Shown: positions 27,766-35,359 of the stretch, in pieces
How positions within the stretch are numbered: the first letter of the stretch is position 1
Layout: each line of letters starts with the position of its first letter
Source of the DNA: Gemmatimonadota bacterium
GTDB taxonomy: Bacteria > Latescibacterota > UBA2968 > GCA-2709665
Assembly (NCBI GenBank): GCA_028874335.1
Contig: JAPPJY010000084.1
Span: forward strand, 1-35,359
Direction: 5' to 3'
Length of the DNA stretch: 35,359 nucleotides
Made by a program: the position numbers and the translations under genes
Notes under the pieces: generated by a model
What the model was told of the DNA's origin: nothing
What the model saw: the letters and a program-made list of their open reading frames with translations, nothing else
The model's database searches: none

Positions 27766-27843
27766 TTGGATTTGGAATGGCCGTGTGCGGTCTGTGGGTG
27801 TAACGCGCGAAACTGCAGTCTCCAGATTGGGATAAGACTGTCC

Positions 27844-27872
27844 AACCTAACAAAAACAGGCGTATTTGTCAA
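27844..27872 (-). promoter_or_regulatory. Promoter for the polyprenyl synthase gene
   Basis: On the minus strand: -35 TTGACA (plus 27867-27872), 17-bp spacer, -10 TAGGTT (plus 27844-27849) preceded by TGT, an extended -10. The -35 overlaps the stop codon of the heparinase-like gene upstream (TGA at 27871-27869). The predicted leader is about 75 nt. Confidence 0.7.
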
Positions 27873-30604
27873 TCACTAGCTAAAAGCCCGGTGTGCACGC
27901 TGTAGACGATCTTCCACCGCTCGGCGGGAATGGCGTCATATCCGAGCCCGTCACGCTTGGTGTAGACGCACGCCGACTGACCGTCGGACTCAATATGCAG
28001 AATGGGATACCCCGTGTCATAAGCGCCGCCCCGGACCAGAAGCGTGTTTCGGATCAGATTCACATTGGACGGCAGCCCGTCAATCAGGTAGAAGCTGCTG
28101 TCATTGTCCGTGTGAACATCCAGGATCGTTCCACCGGCCATCGGCGTTTCCAGTTCCAGCACGTGATCGTTCAGCCTTGCCATTGCGCCGCCAAGCAGAT
28201 ATGCAGACGCCGGCCGCCCGTCCGGCGCCAGGGAGAAGACGCAAACCCGGCCGTTCGTTTCAAGGGTGCCTCCGGGAGCGTCAAAAACGGCAGTCTGGCC
28301 GTCAGGACAGACCACGACGACGTCCGTGCCCGATTCTCTGGTAACGACAACCGCCGCGGCGTCCCCCGATACGGGTGCAAGCCGCTCGACCGCCGTAACG
28401 AACGTACGGGAACGCGGACTCACGTCGAACAGGCTGAGAAAGACGCTGCAGGCGGGACTGCCGGCGCGGCGGCGGACGACGTACGGAACGGTTTCACCGG
28501 TCCGGACGTTGTCGCGTGAGCCGGTGCCCCTTTCGCCCCAGCCTCGTCCGATGAGCACCCGCTCGTCGGCGTGCGGCAGCGCATGCGCGGTGAACCGCTG
28601 CCCGTCCATGTCGAAGTGGATCGACCATGCCTTATCGGCACGTGCGGCGGCCAGATCCGTCAGGTCCTGCCATTCGGCTCCGCTCGGCAGCAGGTCCAGG
28701 TTCCGCGGTACGCCTTCGGCGACCGGTCCGTGGAACAGATAATCGTGAACGCGGCCGCCATTCACCGTGAAGCAGTCGATCAGGTAGCTGCCCGCGCCGC
28801 CATGGTCGATAACTGCGCACAGGCGTTCATACGTGTCGACGTCGTAGGCACTGGATGAGACTTCGGCGACCTTTACCCAACCGGTACTGTCGAACAGGTG
28901 GAGGCTGCCGCCCCGTCCTTCGCGTTTCTGGTCCTGCTCGTCGACGACCACGGTGTTGTGCGCGATGGTGCGAACGGTATTGTGTTTGTCCGGCCGGTCC
29001 CAAAGGTATCCGAGGTCGGTCAGGACTTCCTGTCCGTCTTTCCAATAGACAAGATTCAGGCTGTCTTCGTGGTGATGTCCACCCCAGTCCGAGGCGCTGA
29101 GAAGCGCGGTGCTCGCGCGCCCGTGTTCCCCCGTGCGCAGCAGGCCGATTCGCAGGGACGGAAAGAACTGATCCGTGAGGACCAGTGGAGCCGCCGGGTC
29201 GGCTTTCAAGTCCGGGTCGCGGTGGAAGAGGGCATACTCTCCGCCGTGATTCTCCAGATCGAATTCGCACAGTTCGGCGAGGAGGGCGGTGTGGTTCGCG
29301 TCGCCGTAGCGGGCGGCGATTATATCGGCAATATCGACGGACATCCTGCAGGCGGTTACGTCGTCGGCGATAACGCCGTACCCCAGATCGGGCATCGGGC
29401 TCTTAACGTATCCTTCCAGCACCGCCCTGTACCGGCTGTCGCCGAATATATCCAGGTCCTGCGTGTGGGCTTCCGTGGCGCCGGAATCCGCCGGGAAGGA
29501 GTACCCATGCGCGGCGTCCGCGAAGTGCCGGATGCCGTTAAGCGTCATGAATCCGTAACCCGGTGATTCGGAACTCATGTCGTCTTCCAGAAACCAGTTG
29601 TATACGAAATGATTGAACCCGTCCAGGCCGAAGCGGACCAGGTCCGGATCGTCGAGACAGAGTCCGACCAGGCCCGCGGCCGAGCGGTTGGTCGCGCTCT
29701 TGTTGTTGAAGGCAGGGTCGGCCAGCAGAAGGATCGTGCTTTCAAGGAGGAGGTCGCGTTCGATCTTCCGGCGTGTTTCCGGTGTATACACCGGACGGCC
29801 TGCGGCGCTTGCGCCGCGCGTGAGGTCGTAGGCGATGGTGACGTCGGAGACGAAGGTGCCCTCCATGCCCACGCCCGTGGCGCGCCCCGCCATCCAGTAA
29901 CCCACGTGCAGTTTTCGGTCCGGCCGGTTTGGCGGCACCACCAGTTCCGGCCTGGGCAGATCCAGGATGTGCTTCGCGGCGACCTCGGCCGGCGCGTCCG
30001 AGAATTCACCGTATCCCGAGTGAACCATATAGCCGGGATAGACTTCGGCGAACCGCAGGAGGATATCCCTGGACCGTTCCGCGTGTCCGATCTCCTCTGT
30101 CAGCACGTAGGCCAGCGCGCACTGACGCGCCATGCGCGCCATGTATTCGCATTTTCGGGCCCGGATATTGGCGTTCCAGGACGAGACGAAGGGGAATCCA
30201 ATGAGGTCCCAGTGTCTGCCCGTATAATACGTGATTTCCTGCCCGCCGCCGAAGTCCGTCCTGAATACGACGTCTTCCGGATAGTCCGAATTGGGATAGA
30301 CGGTCTTGCAGGTCGTACAGATCAGTTGATCGGGATTCTCCGGTTTCCAGCTGTAGTGCCCGTGGACGGGGGCTGCCTCGCAGGCCGGGCACATAGTGAA
30401 AAGCTCGCTGTTGGGCGTCTCACGGGGAATCCACTGAATCAGATCGTCCGTCGTCAGATGAGGCATGACGGCGATCGACGCAAGCAGATCTTCGAGGAAT
30501 CGACGGGCCCAGACGTGGCGCTCGATGTTCAGGCGGGCGACGTCGAGATCCTGCGGTTTGAAAAGCGTTGAGGGGGTGCTAACCCGATTGGAATCGTGCT
30601 CCAT
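27869..30604 (-). CDS. Heparinase II/III-family protein 1 (likely polysaccharide lyase)
   Basis: A 911-residue protein with the heparinase II/III fold: an alpha/alpha toroid N-terminal half and a C-terminal beta-sheet half. Seen features: a CX2C-X20-CX2C zinc-ribbon-like pattern at C72, C75, C96 and C99; the toroid-end motif ESPGYGFMTLNGI (from 346); and the family's metal/active-site-like SDWGGHHHEDSLNL (His510-512, near 505-518), followed by DLGY and HNTVRTIAHNTVVVDE. Such proteins usually act by beta-elimination on uronate-containing chains. The substrate here is unknown. No signal peptide is visible, so the protein may be cytoplasmic. The ATG at 30604 is chosen over the upstream frame because AAGG and GAGAG precede it and the homologous region begins there. 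It is the last gene of the likely operon from the promoter at 34343-34371. Confidence 0.85.
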   Translation of the reverse strand: MEHDSNRVSTPSTLFKPQDLDVARLNIERHVWARRFLEDLLASIAVMPHLTTDDLIQWIPRETPNSELFTMCPACEAAPVHGHYSWKPENPDQLICTTCKTVYPNSDYPEDVVFRTDFGGGQEITYYTGRHWDLIGFPFVSSWNANIRARKCEYMARMARQCALAYVLTEEIGHAERSRDILLRFAEVYPGYMVHSGYGEFSDAPAEVAAKHILDLPRPELVVPPNRPDRKLHVGYWMAGRATGVGMEGTFVSDVTIAYDLTRGASAAGRPVYTPETRRKIERDLLLESTILLLADPAFNNKSATNRSAAGLVGLCLDDPDLVRFGLDGFNHFVYNWFLEDDMSSESPGYGFMTLNGIRHFADAAHGYSFPADSGATEAHTQDLDIFGDSRYRAVLEGYVKSPMPDLGYGVIADDVTACRMSVDIADIIAARYGDANHTALLAELCEFDLENHGGEYALFHRDPDLKADPAAPLVLTDQFFPSLRIGLLRTGEHGRASTALLSASDWGGHHHEDSLNLVYWKDGQEVLTDLGYLWDRPDKHNTVRTIAHNTVVVDEQDQKREGRGGSLHLFDSTGWVKVAEVSSSAYDVDTYERLCAVIDHGGAGSYLIDCFTVNGGRVHDYLFHGPVAEGVPRNLDLLPSGAEWQDLTDLAAARADKAWSIHFDMDGQRFTAHALPHADERVLIGRGWGERGTGSRDNVRTGETVPYVVRRRAGSPACSVFLSLFDVSPRSRTFVTAVERLAPVSGDAAAVVVTRESGTDVVVVCPDGQTAVFDAPGGTLETNGRVCVFSLAPDGRPASAYLLGGAMARLNDHVLELETPMAGGTILDVHTDNDSSFYLIDGLPSNVNLIRNTLLVRGGAYDTGYPILHIESDGQSACVYTKRDGLGYDAIPAERWKIVYSVHTGLLASD

Positions 30605-30657
30605 TGCGCTCTCGCCTTGTGACTGGTCTCGAACTCCCGGTGATCTCGTTCGGAAAT

Positions 30658-30706
30658 GGATTTTCGGAATCCGGCCGGCGGGTTGCCCGGGCGACAACGC
30701 GCCGCC
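30658..30706 (-). other. Two adjacent hairpins between aldolase and heparinase 1 genes
   Basis: GGATT (30658-30662) pairs with AATCC (30668-30672). GGCGG (30677-30681) and GTTG (30682-30685) pair with CCGCC (30702-30706) and CAAC (30695-30698). Neither is followed by a T-run in the direction of transcription. They may slow transcription or protect a processed mRNA end within the 146-nt gap. The rest of that gap shows no gene. Confidence 0.35.
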
Positions 30707-30750
30707 GACACGTGCACCTCTCGAATGCCGGGACGGAGACCTGAATTCCG

Positions 30751-31497
30751 CTATCCCCGTGCCCGTTTCAGGTAATCGGCTGCTCCCGCGGCGATCCACG
30801 GGCCGATGGTCGTCAGCAGGAATCGTGTGCCGAGGTCCGCGTATTTCTCAACATTGTGGCTGGTGGTGAGGGTGCCCGGTGTTCGTCCGGCGTCCCGGAT
30901 GCGGATCAGGGTCTCGTCGACCGTACGTTGAACATCGGAGTGGTCGTTGTTGCCGATATGGCCCATCGAAGCCGCAAGATCCGACGGAGCGACGAAGAAG
31001 ACGTCAATCTGGTCCACCCCGACGATGGAATCCAGGTTCCGCACCGCGGCGATGTCCTCGATGAGGACGACAAGGAGCGTTTCATCGTTCGCACAAAACA
31101 GGTAATCGGGCACATCATAACCCTGGCGGCTGGTGAAGAGGCCCCGCTTGCCCAGCGGCGCGAATTTACCGCCATCGACGACGTTCCGCGCCTCTGCCGC
31201 CGTGTTGACGTGGGGAACGACGATGCCCTGCGCCCCCCGGTCCAGCGTTCGGTAAATCAGGGCCTGATCGTTCCGGTTGACCCTGACGATCGAGGTCATC
31301 CCCCAAAGGTCGCAGGCCCTCGTGAGGTTGCCGAGGTCGGCCGCGTTGACGGGCCCGTGCTCTCCTTCCAGCCAGACGCCGTCGAAGCCCGTATTGCCGA
31401 AGGCGTCAATGTCGTCGGGATGGGTGAAGCCGCTTGCGACGCAGGCGATTCCGCCGTCGGCGAGTTTTCGTTTGACACGGTTCGGTCGTATGGTCAA
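30751..31497 (-). CDS. HpcH/HpaI-family aldolase (2-keto-3-deoxy acid type)
   Basis: A 248-residue class II pyruvate aldolase. Family landmarks: GFDGVWLEGEHGPV with the catalytic His47, VRVN with Arg72, GIVVPHV, the metal pair Glu147 (LIED) and Asp173 (APSDLAASMGH). Relatives are 4-hydroxy-2-oxoheptanedioate, 2-keto-3-deoxy-L-rhamnonate and 2-dehydro-3-deoxyglucarate aldolases. The exact substrate is not readable. The start is TTG at 31497, chosen because AAGGAG (plus 31506-31511) lies eight bases before it and no ATG fits. The neighbours are heparinase-like genes, which suggests it cleaves a 2-keto-3-deoxy acid from the same sugar breakdown. Confidence 0.88.
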   Translation of the reverse strand: MTIRPNRVKRKLADGGIACVASGFTHPDDIDAFGNTGFDGVWLEGEHGPVNAADLGNLTRACDLWGMTSIVRVNRNDQALIYRTLDRGAQGIVVPHVNTAAEARNVVDGGKFAPLGKRGLFTSRQGYDVPDYLFCANDETLLVVLIEDIAAVRNLDSIVGVDQIDVFFVAPSDLAASMGHIGNNDHSDVQRTVDETLIRIRDAGRTPGTLTTSHNVEKYADLGTRFLLTTIGPWIAAGAADYLKRARG

Positions 31498-31505
31498 GGG
31501 CGATT

Positions 31506-31511
31506 CTCCTT
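31506..31511 (-). promoter_or_regulatory. Ribosome binding site that fixes the aldolase TTG start
   Basis: AAGGAG on the minus strand, eight bases before TTG 31497. No ATG or GTG start sits at a better distance. Confidence 0.75.
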
Positions 31512-31550
31512 TTCGACGGGCAGGGCGGCGTATTGTAGCCGGACCCCCGT

Positions 31551-32336
31551 TCAGATCGAACAGGGGTTGCGGCCGAGATCGATGCTGACGGGCGCATGGT
31601 CGGAAACGGTCAGTCCGGCCTCGCGGTGGACGGCTGCTTTGCGGAATCGTCCGGCGACGGCGGCGTTTCCCAGCAGGTAGTCGATCCGCCAGCCACGGTC
31701 GAGTTCGCGGGCGCGCCCGCGATTGGACCACCAGGAATAGGGCCCCTGCACGTCTCCGAAATGATGCCGAACAAAGTCGTTCCATCCCGTAGCCAGCAGG
31801 TCGGTCATCCACTGCCTTTCGTGGGGCAGGAATCCTGAGTTCTTCTCGTTTCCCCTGGCGTAGAAGATATCCTTTTCGGTGTGAGCGATGTTGAAGTCGC
31901 CGCCGAGGACCACGGGTTCGTCCCGTTGCGTGTAATCCTCCGCCCACGGCAGAAACCGCGCCATCCACAGATCTTCCTTGATTTTCTGGCGATCTTCGCT
32001 GGATGAGCCCGAGGGCAGGTAGACGTTGACCACCCGGACGCCCTGTACCCGCGCCTGGAGGATCCGGCCTTCCGGATCGGACCCGTGGAGACCGGTGCCG
32101 AGAACCTCGAACCGATGGCGGGACCAGATCGCAACCCCGGAGTACCCCTTGCGTTCCGCCGGATGCCAGTGGACATGCCAGCCGCGCGGATTGATCCACT
32201 CGGCGGGCAGTTGTTCCGGGAGCGTCCGGATTTCCTGGAGGAGGAGGACGTCCGGAGCGATCCGATCGACGTGACTGGCGAAGCCCTTTCTGAGCGCGGC
32301 GCGCAGGCCGTTCACGTTCCAGGTGGCTATTCGCAT
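31551..32336 (-). CDS. xthA: Exodeoxyribonuclease III (ExoIII/AP endonuclease)
   Basis: A 261-residue member of the exonuclease III family. It cuts at abasic sites and removes 3' blocks in base-excision repair. Conserved residues: Asn7 (TWNVNGLRA), Glu35 (LLQEIR), Tyr106 (VYLPSG), Asp147 and Asn149 (GDFNIAHTEKDI), and the C-terminal Asp246-His247 (SDHAPV). The length is normal. The ATG lies at 32334-32336 (plus) without a clear Shine-Dalgarno. It stands 54 bases after heparinase-like gene 2 and 53 before the aldolase gene, so it is probably co-transcribed. It does not fit their metabolic theme. Confidence 0.95.
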   Translation of the reverse strand: MRIATWNVNGLRAALRKGFASHVDRIAPDVLLLQEIRTLPEQLPAEWINPRGWHVHWHPAERKGYSGVAIWSRHRFEVLGTGLHGSDPEGRILQARVQGVRVVNVYLPSGSSSEDRQKIKEDLWMARFLPWAEDYTQRDEPVVLGGDFNIAHTEKDIFYARGNEKNSGFLPHERQWMTDLLATGWNDFVRHHFGDVQGPYSWWSNRGRARELDRGWRIDYLLGNAAVAGRFRKAAVHREAGLTVSDHAPVSIDLGRNPCSI

Positions 32337-32390
32337 GGGCCGGGAGAAAGTGAAGCCGCCGCCGGATCGCCGCCGCCGGCGGGCGTTGAT

Positions 32391-34262
32391 TCAAACCAGG
32401 GCAGTGTCCATCCTGAACGTCTGTTCCTGCCGGGAGACGGTGATGCTGCCGTTACGGGGTTTCAACACGACGTCGGCCGGGTCGCAGTCGATACCGAAGG
32501 CGACGGCGAACATGGCCGAACCGGACTCCAGCACGGTGTCGATTTTCAGGTATCCGACGTCCAGGCTCTCGGCGTCGGCGTGACCCGGTTTCAGGTCCTC
32601 GTGCCGGCCCATGTGAAACACCGCTTCCGACGGCGCCAACAGGCGCGCGTTTACAACGGTATCTCCGTCGCCAAGCGCTGCCGAAGCCCCGGCTATTTCC
32701 GCCGTGTCCGAGAAGTGAATGCGGGACTCCATCCGGGTCGCATCCGTGACCTCGATCTCGTCTATAACGACAATAAGCGCCGGACGGAGGAAGAGGAAAT
32801 GCCGGACGAAAACCGTGAGCTTTTCGATGCCGTAGGCGGGGGCAATGGAAGCCCTGAGGTAATCGTGGGCGCCCGTGAATTCGGTCTTTTCCACGGTACC
32901 GACAAGGCGACGGTCCCCCGGCTGCCCCTGTCCGTCGAAGAGCGGCAGATTGTGACCGTGGGTCGCCTTGAAGATCCATTCGCCCGGGTCCCCGTAGCGG
33001 CCGATGCCGAGTTCGCGCACGACGGTCCTTTGACCGGCGTGGACAATATAGTTCCCGACGTCCGCGTGGCCATGGGGTTCTACGGTAGCGCCGATTTTCA
33101 ACGCCATGATCGGGGCGTTCGGATCCTTCCATGATCCTCGCATCACGCACCAGCCGGCATCGGGAAAATAAGCGGACGGGTGGGGCGGGGCCGGCAGTTC
33201 GGGAACGGTATCGGTCGCATCCCAGAAGAGTTCCGCCAGTCTGATGGACGGCCGGCGGTCCGTGGTGACCCGATCGAAGTACGCGGCCGCCCGATTGCCG
33301 TATTCCTGCGCGAACTTGCGGAAGGCCATGCCGTCCGGAAAATGCTTGCCGCAGTCGGCGAAGTTGACCACGCGGTCGGGCGGGAGAAAGCAGTTGATGG
33401 GAAATTCGACCGTGTTCCTGAGTTTGGGATGATCGTACAGGTTGATCTGTCCGCAGGTGAGCCGCCTGAGCGCATCCGAAAACGGAAAGGAAGTAACGAT
33501 TCCGTAGTTCCAGTACCCCGGACCCTCCTTCCACGAGCCGTCGTTCTGGATGCCGTCGTAGAATTTCGTGATGCGTTCAATACACTCCCGTATCACGCCG
33601 AGCATGGCTTCGCGAGGGCGGATCTCCGTCCGCAGATGGATGTGTCCCGCGTCGAGCATGGCCATGGCGCACAGGCCCATGTTGGATACGCACACGGAAC
33701 ACCAGTTGCTGTCGTACCGCGACGCCCAGAAGTGACGCTGCATGCCGCCGATGCAGTGGGCCAGGCCGCGCGCAAAGACCATGAACTCGAGCTCACGGCG
33801 CTGGTTTTCGGAAAGGGCGTCGTACAGCAGGTCGTAAGCCGCCGCGAAGCAGGCGCAGGTGTGGCTGCCGTCCAGGTCCAGAAGCATGAATTCGTGGACC
33901 GGGTGGACCCACGAGGGCCAGCTCATCATTGAAGCGAGGCCTTCCCAGGCTTTTTCGAAGTAGGCCTGATCCTGGTCGACGGCGTAAGCCAGCACGTAGT
34001 CTTCAACGAGATTCCGCGCTTCGGCGGAAAGGCGGCTGTATGCCTCCCAGATGCCGTTCCGATAGCTGTCCTGTCTAGGTGGCGGCGTTGGGAACGGGAG
34101 GTCGAGGTGAGCGTTCAACCGCTCGCGCGTCTGCGCGTACACGTCCGCGTGGGTGCCGTTGAGGCAGAGCGCGCGCACCCGGTCGAGGTCCGACCTGTCG
34201 AAGTAGAGAAAGGGATGTTCCAGCGTCTCAGGCATGAGACGTTTGACGTCGGGTACGGTCAT
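32391..34262 (-). CDS. Heparinase II/III-family protein 2
   Basis: A 623-residue protein with the same general fold as heparinase-like protein 1, but clearly different in length and sequence. Seen features: a helical toroid N-terminus with SNWCSV (185-190), EGPGYWNYG (246-254), and the C-terminal beta-domain motif EPHGHADVGNYIVHAG (395-410), then ELGIGRYGDPGEW and HGHNLPLFDGQGQ (435-447). These match PF07940-type proteins. No signal peptide is visible. Target polymer unknown. The ATG at 34260-34262 (plus) follows GGGAG by five bases on the minus strand. It is the first gene after the promoter at 34343-34371, with xthA, the aldolase and heparinase-like gene 1 behind it. Confidence 0.85.
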   Translation of the reverse strand: MTVPDVKRLMPETLEHPFLYFDRSDLDRVRALCLNGTHADVYAQTRERLNAHLDLPFPTPPPRQDSYRNGIWEAYSRLSAEARNLVEDYVLAYAVDQDQAYFEKAWEGLASMMSWPSWVHPVHEFMLLDLDGSHTCACFAAAYDLLYDALSENQRRELEFMVFARGLAHCIGGMQRHFWASRYDSNWCSVCVSNMGLCAMAMLDAGHIHLRTEIRPREAMLGVIRECIERITKFYDGIQNDGSWKEGPGYWNYGIVTSFPFSDALRRLTCGQINLYDHPKLRNTVEFPINCFLPPDRVVNFADCGKHFPDGMAFRKFAQEYGNRAAAYFDRVTTDRRPSIRLAELFWDATDTVPELPAPPHPSAYFPDAGWCVMRGSWKDPNAPIMALKIGATVEPHGHADVGNYIVHAGQRTVVRELGIGRYGDPGEWIFKATHGHNLPLFDGQGQPGDRRLVGTVEKTEFTGAHDYLRASIAPAYGIEKLTVFVRHFLFLRPALIVVIDEIEVTDATRMESRIHFSDTAEIAGASAALGDGDTVVNARLLAPSEAVFHMGRHEDLKPGHADAESLDVGYLKIDTVLESGSAMFAVAFGIDCDPADVVLKPRNGSITVSRQEQTFRMDTALV

Positions 34263-34342
34263 GGAGACTCCCGAATGGCTGGAAGCGGGCAGGAAACAGG
34301 GGTCGCCTGCCTCAAGTCCCGTCAGGCGTGATATGGGAAGTC

Positions 34343-34371
34343 AATATAGCGATCGGCAATTTGGGGGTCAA
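34343..34371 (-). promoter_or_regulatory. Strong promoter for the heparinase/aldolase operon
   Basis: On the minus strand: -35 TTGACC (plus 34366-34371), 17-bp spacer, -10 TATATT (plus 34343-34348), ten of twelve matches to consensus. The start would be near 34336, about 75 nt before the ATG. The leader can form a 6-bp stem, GGCAGG (34288-34293)/CCTGCC (34306-34311). The gap between prmC and this gene holds nothing else. Confidence 0.85.
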
Positions 34372-34399
34372 GCAGATGCGATGCAGGGAAGGGAGTTCG

Positions 34400-35275
34400 C
34401 TACGCGCGCTTTCTGGCCAGCAGAATGCGTTCCGTACCGGTGAGGTCGGAAACGGTCCGTTCATGGATGAACTCCGGCGATTTTTCCAGGAGATTCAACA
34501 CGGCGGAAGCGGCACCGTCGCCAATCTCCAGGGCCAGCCAACCACCCGTGCAGATGTGGTCCGGCGCCCGGTCGATAATCAAACGGTGGAAGGCGAGCCC
34601 GTCCGGTCCGCCGTCGAGCGCGAGCGGGGGGTCGAAGCAGCGCACTTCGGGCTGAAGGTTCGGCAGGTCGCGGGTGGCGACGTATGGCGGATTTGAAACG
34701 ACGGCGTGGAACGCGGAACGCGACCGGAATGCGGCAAGAAGATCCGCGCAGACGAAGGCAATCCGATGCTGTACATCGTTGCGACAGGCATTGCGGTCAG
34801 CCAGCCGGAGGGCTCTCCGGGAAACGTCGGTTGCGACCAGGCGGCTCCCGGGAATCGCGTGGGCAAGCGCCACGGCAACAGGACCGGCCCCGGTACCGAC
34901 GTCCAGAATCCGCGGCCCTGTATGGCCATCCAGGCGGTCGACCAGCGTTTCGACGAGTATTTCGGTTTCCGGGCGGGGAATCAGCGCGTCGGGGCCGACG
35001 TAAAAAGGAAGGGAGAAAAACTCGGTTTCGCCAAGCAGATGCTGAAGCGGCACGCGTGCGCGCCGTTTTTCAACGAAACCCCGAAGGTGATTATACTGCG
35101 CCGGCGTAAGTCGGCGAAACGGGTTCACGAAGATGCCGGAGCGGCTGGTCTTCAGGACCGCGGCAAGCAGCCATTCGGCGTCCGCGCGTGGATCCGGTAC
35201 GCCGGCATCAGCCAGGCTGCGTTCCATTTTGGCGAGGGTATCCGAAATGGCGGGAAGCGAGGAGAATTCGGCCAT
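34400..35275 (-). CDS. prmC: Peptide chain release factor N5-glutamine methyltransferase PrmC
   Basis: A 291-residue SAM methyltransferase that methylates the GGQ glutamine of release factors RF1/RF2. The SAM-binding motif is LDVGTGAGPVAVALA (GTGAG at 127-131). The catalytic NPPY motif is SNPPYVA (195-198). The N-terminal helical domain includes DPRADAEWLLAAVL and the conserved GETEFFSLPFYVGPDALIPRPETE. The ATG at 35275 is the best start by family length; the frame is open to about 35347 and the Shine-Dalgarno is weak. prfA, the usual upstream partner, would lie outside the window. The last 80 bases show no readable prfA end. Confidence 0.95.
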   Translation of the reverse strand: MAEFSSLPAISDTLAKMERSLADAGVPDPRADAEWLLAAVLKTSRSGIFVNPFRRLTPAQYNHLRGFVEKRRARVPLQHLLGETEFFSLPFYVGPDALIPRPETEILVETLVDRLDGHTGPRILDVGTGAGPVAVALAHAIPGSRLVATDVSRRALRLADRNACRNDVQHRIAFVCADLLAAFRSRSAFHAVVSNPPYVATRDLPNLQPEVRCFDPPLALDGGPDGLAFHRLIIDRAPDHICTGGWLALEIGDGAASAVLNLLEKSPEFIHERTVSDLTGTERILLARKRA

Positions 35276-35359
35276 GGCCTGCCCGTCTAACCGTCCGTTG
35301 AAAGAGTCGCTCTGCAGGCGAGGCCGAGCCATTGTGGTCGAAGACAAGGCGCGCGACCG

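Noticed and set aside
29609..30571. A 320-residue plus-strand open frame opposite heparinase-like gene 1
   Set aside because: It has no recognisable motif and shadows a gene with clear family motifs on the other strand.
32452..33534. A second minus-strand open frame inside heparinase-like gene 2
   Set aside because: Arg/Pro-rich out-of-frame shadow typical of high-GC genes.
35276..35359. 3' end of prfA upstream of prmC
   Set aside because: None of the three minus-strand frames reads like a release factor C-terminus, so no call was made.

Overview
This window is a stretch of bacterial chromosome with high GC (roughly 60% by eye). It opens with the 3' third of a 23S rRNA gene and a complete 5S rRNA gene. 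About 19 closely packed plus-strand housekeeping genes follow, and the window ends with a minus-strand block. Gene density, operon overlaps, Shine-Dalgarno sites and sigma70-like promoters all look bacterial. The SecD-SecF fusion, the transpeptidase/glycosyltransferase PBP1A, the EF-G2-type translation GTPase and two heparinase-fold proteins beside a keto-acid aldolase would fit an uncultured Gram-negative lineage of the FCB/Latescibacterota/Poribacteria kind. That placement is inference from gene content, not proof. A 23S rRNA tree would settle it.

Layout. (1) 1-1263: 23S (partial), 5S and a strong 19-bp-stem terminator. (2) 1278-3540: an EF-G2-like GTPase gene with its own promoter and terminator. 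(3) 3672-5865, continuing to 6950: yebC then ruvC-ruvA-ruvB, the conserved Holliday-junction cluster. (4) 6998-9508: tsaB, then a 161-bp palindromic insertion that looks like a MITE, then rimI and holB. (5) 9531-13034: metG-tatD-rsmA, tightly coupled. (6) 13138-17591: an amino-acid block, ilvE-proC-hisH-hisF-proB, with overlapping gene ends. (7) 17672-23856: ftsB-like, recO, valS and a class A penicillin-binding protein. A convergent terminator closes the plus-strand series. (8) Minus strand, 26521 down to 23969: fused secDF. 27765 down to 26800: a long-chain polyprenyl diphosphate synthase. (9) Minus strand, 34262 down to 27869: a likely operon from one near-consensus promoter, holding heparinase II/III-like protein 2, exonuclease III, a HpcH/HpaI-type aldolase and heparinase II/III-like protein 1. 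(10) prmC (minus strand) runs to near the right edge.

How the genes work together. Most of the window serves translation (rRNA, EF-G2, MetRS, ValRS, RsmA, TsaB for t6A, RimI, PrmC), recombination and replication (RuvABC, RecO, DNA polymerase III delta', TatD, ExoIII), and envelope assembly (FtsB-like, PBP1A, polyprenyl synthase, SecDF). The accessory part is the heparinase/aldolase operon. Its likely theme is breakdown of uronate-type sugars to 2-keto-3-deoxy acids and their cleavage to pyruvate. The most unusual DNA-level feature is the palindromic element between tsaB and rimI.
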